Below, one piece after another: positions 15,122-20,056 of a DNA stretch of 20,056 bases. Every line of letters starts with the position of its first letter. Position 1 is the stretch's first letter. The stretch comes from Peptococcaceae bacterium (lineage in GTDB: Bacteria > Bacillota > Desulfotomaculia > Desulfotomaculales > Desulfocucumaceae). The stretch lies in the NCBI GenBank assembly GCA_013336365.1, contig JAAXTT010000015.1:1-20056 (forward strand), read 5' to 3'. The position numbers and the translations under genes are program-made. Below the pieces are notes generated by a model, which worked only from the letters and a program-made list of their open reading frames with translations, was not told where the DNA came from and did no database searches.

Positions 15122-15761
15122 ACGATATAAATTTTATTATGCAAAATATAAAAATAACCGAGGCTTTACTCTTATTGAAATTATGATGGGAACCGCTGTC
15201 CTGGGAGTATTTCTTTTAGTTGTTTACAACTTTCTGGGATTTAATATAAAATATCAGAATGAGTATAGTGGGGATGCGGATTCTTACTCAGAGGCAAGGA
15301 TTGCCATGGATAGAATCAGCTTTCTACTTAGTCGGTACGAGGTAATTTCTCTTGCCCCAGATCCAGGTGCAGTGGCTGAAGGGGTTATTTACGAAAAACG
15401 ACCGAATCCGGACGTGGAGGGTTCATTTCTTTACATTCCTTTGATAAATTTTTTTGCCAATACAGACAAAGACCAAACAGAGGTAGCAAAGTATAAATAT
15501 TACTACTATCTGCCTGCCGGCAACGTCTATGGACAAATATTAAACAGTGAAGGAAATATTGTTGCTGATGGTATCATCAGATTTGATTTTATTCGAGGTG
15601 ACCAGGACCCTCAGTTAAATCCCGTGGACTTAAATCCTCAAAGCTTTGTCAATATATATATAGATGCTGTTCCGGTACTTAAGCCAGAAGAGGCTATACC
15701 TCTAAGTCTAAGTACTAGCCTTCGTCTTGAACGTAAATACTATATTGACTTTATTGAGTAA
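15114..15761 (+). CDS. PilW-like minor prepilin
   Basis: Minor type IV prepilin of 215 aa. The long basic leader MDRRYKFYYAKYKNNRG is cleaved after G17 to FTLIEIMMGTAVLGVFLL (Glu+5 present). The region after the helix, with SYSEARIAMDRISFLLSRY, matches PilW/GspJ-type pseudopilins, and the rest is beta-rich with a tyrosine run (KYKYYYYLP). I chose ATG 15114 (GGAGGGG at 15101-15107, 6 nt away) over GTG 15099, which overlaps that site. The start overlaps the end of the previous gene by 8 nt (ATGGATAG), so the two are translationally linked. It lies between the PilV-like and PilX-like genes, the usual order of priming minor pilins. No cysteine is present. Confidence 0.85.
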   Translation: MDRRYKFYYAKYKNNRGFTLIEIMMGTAVLGVFLLVVYNFLGFNIKYQNEYSGDADSYSEARIAMDRISFLLSRYEVISLAPDPGAVAEGVIYEKRPNPDVEGSFLYIPLINFFANTDKDQTEVAKYKYYYYLPAGNVYGQILNSEGNIVADGIIRFDFIRGDQDPQLNPVDLNPQSFVNIYIDAVPVLKPEEAIPLSLSTSLRLERKYYIDFIE

Positions 15762-15773
15762 GGGGGAGGGTAC

Positions 15774-16313
15774 TTGGTAAAGAGTTTTAATAATAATAAA
15801 GGGGTAGCCCTTCTGACAGTGATGCTGATAATGGGCGCTGTAATGATTATTATGAATATAATAATCTATGCGGTAACCCAGGAAAAGCTGGCAGCTAATA
15901 GATATAATGACAGCAAGGAAGCCTTTTATGTGGCTGAGGCAGCTGCAGACTATGCTTCTGCCAAGTGGAATTATTATATAACCCAGGTTGTCAGGGAAGG
16001 AAACCCGGAGCTTCCTGCTCCTGATGTGCTTAATGGAATTAATAATCATTATTTTTCTGTATTGAACAGCAGTAAAGGTGAGCTGCTAGATGCCCTAAAG
16101 AGAGATTTAGGTACCTCGGATATCAAAATAGAATATTCCTATGATAATTCAAATACTCTCTATAATGTTCATTCAGAACCTGAAAACACTCCCCGGATTT
16201 TGGTAATAAATATTGAGGCAGAATATAATGGTATTATATATCCGTACAAGATTTTTCTGGATTACTGCAATCATGGCAAAGCTACATCGAGAAAAGGAAA
16301 TATAACAAATTAA
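15774..16313 (+). CDS. PilX-like minor prepilin lacking Glu+5
   Basis: Minor pilin of 179 aa with leader MVKSFNNNKG and mature start VALLTVMLIMGAVMIIMNII. Position +5 is Thr instead of Glu. Lack of Glu+5 is a feature of PilX/GspK-type subunits that sit at the pilus tip and need no partner above them. The segment QEKLAANRYNDSKEAFYVAEAAADYA is the PilX_N signature. The C-terminal half is short and beta-rich, with one Cys (DYCNHGK) close to the end. TTG 15774 follows the strong GGGGGAGGG (15762-15770). It lies 12 nt after the PilW-like gene. With the PilV- and PilW-like proteins it likely forms a priming/tip complex; this is known from related systems and inferred here. Confidence 0.85.
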   Translation: MVKSFNNNKGVALLTVMLIMGAVMIIMNIIIYAVTQEKLAANRYNDSKEAFYVAEAAADYASAKWNYYITQVVREGNPELPAPDVLNGINNHYFSVLNSSKGELLDALKRDLGTSDIKIEYSYDNSNTLYNVHSEPENTPRILVINIEAEYNGIIYPYKIFLDYCNHGKATSRKGNITN

Positions 16314-16332
16314 TCTGGTTATTGTCAGATTA
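16311..16332 (+). repeat. Hairpin over the pilX-like stop codon, before pilM
   Basis: TAATCTG (16311-16317, including the TAA stop) and CAGATTA (16326-16332) form a perfect 7-bp stem with an 8-nt loop. No T run follows, so termination is unlikely. It separates the pilin half of the operon from pilM-pilN-pilO and could be a processing or stability element. Confidence 0.4.
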
Positions 16333-16349
16333 CAGAAAAGAGTATTCAG

Positions 16350-17276
16350 ATGAAAATAAAATTTTTTAATAAGAACAGACTGTTAATAGAGTTTAATGAA
16401 CAGCACATTAGAATAACCGAGGTATCAATTTTGTCCTCCGGGGCTGTAAAGATTATTAACTATGGGATTATTTTTCTGGACAATAATGGATTTAATGATA
16501 ATAGCTCAGTTGTTAAAGCTGATTTGATCAGGGATTTTTTGGAGCTGCATAACATAAAAACCAAGGAAGTAAGTATTTTATTAAGCTATATGGGGATTAT
16601 CTCCAGATCTATCCAGGTTCCGGCTATGAGCCAGAAGGATTTGGAATCCCATATGGGTTTGGAAATGAACGAATATATTCCAGTAAGTTCAGAGGAATAT
16701 AAATTTGATTATAAGCTGATGGAATTAATAAATGAGCAAAATAGAGACTTCTTTAATATAATGGTGGCAGCGGTACCTAAAAGCTGTATTGAGGATGCGG
16801 TTAGTTCTATTGAGGACAATGATTTAGGTGTTGTAAACATAGATATACTTCCTAATGTTTTGTGGAGGCTGCTTGCTCGGGATAATACCGATATGGTGGC
16901 AGTTGAGGCCGGTAGATCCGGAATGAGACTTATGCTTTTCAAGGGCAAAAATCTTGTACTATATGCAGACAATCCCAATAATATTGATATATTTAATAAT
17001 GATGATTTTTTTACCTTGGCAGAGGAAATCAGGGGCTATTTGAATTTTTTTTCAGCCAGACATTTCGGCAAGTCAGTTGATCTGATTTATCTTGCCGGAG
17101 AGATATGTGTTAACCCTGATGCATTGGAAATACTGGGAAATAGTCTTGGGATTTTAGTTAAACCCAGCCTTGACAGGGATAATCTTGCTAAGAATAAGCT
17201 TATCTCCTGTGAGGAATTTATTGCTTCCGCTTCAGTTTATGCAGGAAATGTGGGACTAGCAATTAGAGAGGTGTGA
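16350..17276 (+). CDS. pilM: Type IV pilus assembly protein PilM (actin-like)
   Basis: Cytoplasmic actin/FtsA-fold protein (308 aa) that binds the N-terminal tail of PilN and links the motor to the membrane assembly complex. Family features: an N-terminal strand LLIEFNEQHIRITEV, the LLSYMGIISRSIQVPAMSQKDLESHMGLEMNEYIP block (about 76-113) typical of PilM (QVP..., EYIP), YKFDYKLME, and a late nucleotide-fold segment with MVAVEAGRSGMRLMLFKGKNLV. The usual DIG/S phosphate loop near the N-terminus is degraded (IEFNEQ), so ATP binding may be altered. ATG 16350 has only a weak upstream AAAAGAG. It directly precedes pilN, and the pilMNO order is conserved in type IV pilus operons. Divergent but recognisable. 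Confidence 0.88.
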   Translation: MKIKFFNKNRLLIEFNEQHIRITEVSILSSGAVKIINYGIIFLDNNGFNDNSSVVKADLIRDFLELHNIKTKEVSILLSYMGIISRSIQVPAMSQKDLESHMGLEMNEYIPVSSEEYKFDYKLMELINEQNRDFFNIMVAAVPKSCIEDAVSSIEDNDLGVVNIDILPNVLWRLLARDNTDMVAVEAGRSGMRLMLFKGKNLVLYADNPNNIDIFNNDDFFTLAEEIRGYLNFFSARHFGKSVDLIYLAGEICVNPDALEILGNSLGILVKPSLDRDNLAKNKLISCEEFIASASVYAGNVGLAIREV

Positions 17277-17278
17277 CC

Positions 17279-17929
17279 TTGAAAAGACTCTTTACAAGGG
17301 ATATGAATTTTCTTCCCGATAGAATTGTCTTGGAGCACAGGGAAAAAAGAAGCAAGAGGTTGTTGGTAATTTATTCCTTTTTACTATCGGTTGTATTTTT
17401 GTTGATGTTTTTTGTTCCCTATGGTCTAGAAAGAAAATATGAAAATCAATTGACGGCAGAAAAGAAGGAAATTGCTACACTAAATAAATCGGAATCAATA
17501 TACAATAATTTTATTTCAAGAAAAAACGCACTCTCAGAAAGCATAGATATTGTCAATCAATTGGAAAGGGATAATTTGCTAATGATTTTGCCATTCGTTC
17601 AGAGAGTTTCGGAGCAATTTCCTGCCGGGGCCTACATCTCCCAGCTATCTATCAGCTCTGGCAATGGGGCAGATATAGTCTTTACAGCACCAGGACCGGT
17701 TGAGGTAGCTAAGATTGCCCTAGGGCTAAGAAGAATGGATGTTTTTAAAGCAGTTGACATAGAAAAGGTTCCACTGACTGGAGGATCAGAAAAAATTCAG
17801 TTTAATTTAATATTTAAGGATTCTGAGCAGGTCATGGATAACAGGGATGATGAAGAGAATAGGCAAAATGAGGGTGCTGAAATAAATGCTGCTATCGGAA
17901 AAATTAAAAGCAACCTGGAATCTAAATAG
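17279..17929 (+). CDS. pilN: Type IV pilus assembly protein PilN
   Basis: Bitopic membrane protein (216 aa) that pairs with PilO and docks on PilM. The short cytoplasmic N-terminus contains MNFLPDRI (residues 9-16), equivalent to the INLLP motif that PilM binds. A membrane helix spans about 28-47, then a coiled coil (about 50-95) and a small alpha/beta domain (about 100-185). The last 35 residues are charged and probably disordered. I chose TTG 17279 over GTG 17273 because GAGAGG (17266-17271) is 7 nt from the former and almost touches the latter. It starts 2 nt after the pilM stop, and its 3' end overlaps pilO by 44 nt. Confidence 0.88.
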   Translation: MKRLFTRDMNFLPDRIVLEHREKRSKRLLVIYSFLLSVVFLLMFFVPYGLERKYENQLTAEKKEIATLNKSESIYNNFISRKNALSESIDIVNQLERDNLLMILPFVQRVSEQFPAGAYISQLSISSGNGADIVFTAPGPVEVAKIALGLRRMDVFKAVDIEKVPLTGGSEKIQFNLIFKDSEQVMDNRDDEENRQNEGAEINAAIGKIKSNLESK

Positions 17930-18683
17930 GCGTGAGAAAATACTGATTGTTCTTTTTTTGGTTCTTTTTGGTGTTTTTATTTATTATAAATTTTTATTAT
18001 CAGGTCAGATTTTCAGGATCAAGCAATTAAAAAATGAAATATACAGCAATGAAATAAAGATGAATAATCTAATTGGAAAGAGATATGACAAGCCTGGTTT
18101 GCTCCTTGCTGAAATTAACAATATAGAAGAGGATTTCAAGAAAATTTATCAAAGAGTACCAGGTAATCCAGACAAGCTTGGTCTATTAGTGTATTTTAGC
18201 AGATCGATAGAAAAACATAATTTATATACTCCGGATATTATTTTCAGCAAGGTTATTGATAAAGGAAATTATAGTAGCTTCACAATTTCCTTTGATGCTA
18301 AGGGTAGCAAGTTTGATATGTACAGTTTTATAGATGAGATTGAGAACTTTCCAAGACTCTGCAGGATAATGGAAATAGAGCTTGTCCCTTTGGGAAATCT
18401 TAATATTGCTGCAAAAATGAAAATCGAATTTTATATATTGAATGAGGTCCAATCAGACCCTTTGGAATATCCTTTTATGAATATGGATGATACCGGCTAC
18501 CCCAGTGCTCCCTTCAGTATATTCAAAGTAGTCGAACAAAAAAATGTTGCTACAGATTCTGAATTATCAAATAAAAATCAAGCCTCTGAAAATACCGGTC
18601 CGACAGAAATAAATTCCAACAATTCTGGGACAGCGGAGGCAGCTGGTGAAGTGAATCCGGAATCGGGTGCAGCAAAGGGTTAA
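17886..18683 (+). CDS. pilO: Type IV pilus assembly protein PilO with long disordered tail
   Basis: Bitopic membrane protein, partner of PilN (265 aa). The N-terminus WNLNRREKILIVLFLVLFGV leads into one membrane helix (about 19-38), then a coiled coil (about 42-90) and a ferredoxin-like domain (about 95-200, with FTISFDAKGSKFDMYSFIDE, the PilO core). From about residue 215 the protein is a low-complexity Asn/Ser/Glu/Ala/Gly tail ending EAAGEVNPESGAAKG, unusual for PilO and probably outside the membrane. ATG 17886 lies within pilN in another frame (44-nt overlap) but has AGGGTG at 17871-17876, 9 nt upstream, and downstream starts would cut into the conserved N-terminus. No PilP or PilQ gene follows, as expected for a single-membrane cell. 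Confidence 0.86.
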   Translation: MLLSEKLKATWNLNRREKILIVLFLVLFGVFIYYKFLLSGQIFRIKQLKNEIYSNEIKMNNLIGKRYDKPGLLLAEINNIEEDFKKIYQRVPGNPDKLGLLVYFSRSIEKHNLYTPDIIFSKVIDKGNYSSFTISFDAKGSKFDMYSFIDEIENFPRLCRIMEIELVPLGNLNIAAKMKIEFYILNEVQSDPLEYPFMNMDDTGYPSAPFSIFKVVEQKNVATDSELSNKNQASENTGPTEINSNNSGTAEAAGEVNPESGAAKG

Positions 18684-18766
18684 AGCACAAAAAAATCCAG
18701 AGCAATAAGAGAAGTATATTGGGATAGATAGCATTCGATTAAGCAGACCGAGGGAGGATAATCAAA

Positions 18767-19861
18767 TTGAATTTTAATGAAATACTTACCTTGGCTACGA
18801 ATTTGGGAGTTTCAGATGTTCATATAACAGTCAACAGCACACCTGTATTCCGTCTGAACGGAGTCCTATCAGCCTTTGATTCTCCTGATATTAAAGAAAG
18901 GCTTGGAGCTCAGGCAGTTGGGGTTGGCAAGCTTATGCCGACAGATACAGAGTCCCTTGCTCGTCAGATAATGACCGAGGATCAGTATGAATTATTTGAA
19001 CAAAAAGGGGAATTGGATTTCTCTTATTCAATCCCTGATGTCAGTCGCTATCGGGTAAATGTTTTTAAACAGCAGGGAAATGTAAGTGTGGTAGTGAGAA
19101 TTATTAGTTCAAAGGTGCTTTGTCTTAAAGACCTGGGACTTCCAAACACTCTTGAAAGCTTTACTGATCTGCCTCGGGGCCTGGTGCTGGTTACCGGACC
19201 CACAGGAAGCGGTAAGTCAACGACTCTGGCAGCCATGCTGGACCTGATTAACAGTGGAAGCAGGCGTCACATAATTACCTTGGAAGATCCCATAGAATTT
19301 GTTCACCAGCACAAGCAAAGTATAGTTAACCAAAGAGAAATAGGACATGACACAAATTCCTTTGCCAGTGCACTTAGAGCAGCTATGCGTGAAGATCCTG
19401 ATGTTATTTTGGTAGGTGAGATGAGAGATCCGGAAACTATCAGCATTGCAATTACAGCTGCAGAAACAGGTCATCTGGTTTTTGGAACCTTACACACCTC
19501 CAGTGCGCCCCAGACTATTGACAGAATTATTGACGTATTTCCACCTCATCAACAGCAACAGATAAGAGTTCAGCTTGGCAACAGTATTCAGGGAGTTGTC
19601 TCACAAATACTTATTCCAAGGATGGATAGGCCCGGAAGGACTGCTGCAGTTGAGATTCTTGTAGCGACTCCGGCTATAAGAAATTTGATAAGAGAAGGAA
19701 AAACTCATCAAATACTCAGCCAAATTCAGACCGGAGGAAAGTTTGGTATGCAGTCGATGGATTCTGCATTGAAAAACCTTTGTTTCTCGGGACTGATTAG
19801 CAGGGAAGATGCCCTGTCTAGAGCACTTGATTCGGAAACCCTTTCAAAAATGCTAATATAG
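18767..19861 (+). CDS. pilT: Type IV pilus retraction ATPase PilT
   Basis: Hexameric ATPase (364 aa) that disassembles and retracts the pilus for twitching motility or DNA uptake. Walker A is GPTGSGKST (144-152), an Asp box is ITLEDPIEF, the Walker B-like segment is EDPDVILVGEMRD (209-221), a His box is GHLVFGTLHTSSA (235-247), and the PilT signature AIRNLIREGK is at 303-312. TTG 18767 has GGGAGG (18752-18757), 9 nt upstream. Compared with typical PilT, the N-terminal domain has an insertion at about 38-57 (DSPDIKERLGAQAVGVGKLM) between LNGVL and the PTDTESL helix. It is the last pilus gene, 83 nt after pilO, and no terminator follows. Confidence 0.95.
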   Translation: MNFNEILTLATNLGVSDVHITVNSTPVFRLNGVLSAFDSPDIKERLGAQAVGVGKLMPTDTESLARQIMTEDQYELFEQKGELDFSYSIPDVSRYRVNVFKQQGNVSVVVRIISSKVLCLKDLGLPNTLESFTDLPRGLVLVTGPTGSGKSTTLAAMLDLINSGSRRHIITLEDPIEFVHQHKQSIVNQREIGHDTNSFASALRAAMREDPDVILVGEMRDPETISIAITAAETGHLVFGTLHTSSAPQTIDRIIDVFPPHQQQQIRVQLGNSIQGVVSQILIPRMDRPGRTAAVEILVATPAIRNLIREGKTHQILSQIQTGGKFGMQSMDSALKNLCFSGLISREDALSRALDSETLSKMLI

Positions 19862-19937
19862 CGCATTTAATTGTAATATGCTTAGGTTATATTTTTTAGT
19901 TAATATTTAGGGGGTATTATAAATAACTAGATTTTTG

Positions 19938-20056
19938 ATGCCAAAAATGTATGTCAGCTCTGTTCTCAGCATTGAGCCTGACCTGTTGTATAACAGGGGT
20001 ATTCGTTGTGTCCTTTTTGATTTGGATAATACTCTTATTCCCAGAGACCAGATAAT
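19938..20056 (+). CDS. YqeG family HAD-type phosphatase, 3' end outside the window
   Basis: N-terminal fragment of a YqeG-like haloacid dehalogenase phosphatase. The catalytic motif I appears as VLFDLDNTLIPRD (DxDxT), preceded by MYVSSVLSIEPDLLYNRGIRC, which matches the YqeG start. In Bacillus the protein acts near the ribosome-assembly GTPase YqeH, but here only about 40 residues are visible. The frame is open back to 19923. ATG 19938 is the first ATG, but the good AGGGGG site (19909-19914) is 23 nt away from it and only 8 nt from an in-frame ATA at 19923, which would add ITRFL, a segment resembling the family N-terminus. The start is therefore uncertain. Confidence 0.8.
   Translation, partial: MPKMYVSSVLSIEPDLLYNRGIRCVLFDLDNTLIPRDQI

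Noticed and set aside
15708..16049. 113-codon - strand frame opposite the PilW/PilX-like genes
   Set aside because: No family motif, antisense to two genes with signature N-termini and ribosome sites.
19863..19900. Terminator after pilT (GCAT...ATGC followed by a T-rich stretch)
   Set aside because: The stem is only 4 bp, too weak to be convincing, so readthrough into the YqeG-like gene remains possible.
19982..19997. Perfect palindrome CCTGTT-GTAT-AACAGG
   Set aside because: It lies within the YqeG-like coding sequence, is short, and has no flanking regulatory feature; likely chance.
2..20056. Mobile elements, CRISPR arrays, tRNA genes or a defence system
   Set aside because: No transposase, integrase, spaced direct repeats, tRNA-like cloverleaf or defence gene was found; nearly all the DNA is explained by housekeeping, signalling and pilus genes.

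Overview
The window looks like the chromosome of an anaerobic, Gram-positive, monoderm member of the Bacillota, probably Clostridia-like. The evidence is the gene order alaS, ireB (yrzL), ruvX (yrrK), DUF1292 (yrzB), mltG (yrrL), U32 protease-like trhP, which is typical of Bacillota. Strong AGGAGG-type ribosome binding sites, several 2[4Fe-4S] proteins, and type IV pilus genes without the outer-membrane parts PilP and PilQ point the same way. The genus cannot be fixed from the sequence alone.

Bases 1-7740 (all + strand) hold housekeeping genes: the 3' part of alaS, ireB, an inserted aldo/keto reductase-ferredoxin fusion, ruvX and an acidic DUF1292 protein. A strong intrinsic terminator follows. 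After it a near-consensus promoter drives mltG, trhP, a small 2[4Fe-4S] ferredoxin overlapping trhP, and an FmdB-type zinc ribbon protein. A bidirectional terminator closes this block.

Bases 7821-9550 (- strand) encode a two-gene cyclic-di-GMP unit: an intact HD-GYP phosphodiesterase followed by a YcgR-like PilZ receptor. It is divergent from the pilus genes.

Bases 9770-19861 (+ strand) form a near-complete monoderm type IV pilus operon: prepilin peptidase pilD, a major-type pilin, extension ATPase pilB, platform protein pilC, three minor pilins (PilV-, PilW- and PilX-like), pilM, pilN, pilO and retraction ATPase pilT. PilB carries a clear tandem MshEN cyclic-di-GMP-binding motif, so this locus has enzyme, receptor and motor inputs for the same second messenger. 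The PilV-like minor pilin carries a large C-terminal beta-rich domain resembling a concanavalin/LamG jelly roll, a candidate tip adhesin. Seven of the eleven pilus genes appear to start with TTG. The window ends inside a YqeG-like HAD phosphatase gene.

There is no gene-free stretch longer than 300 bases. I saw no tRNA, rRNA, CRISPR array, insertion sequence or recognisable riboswitch.
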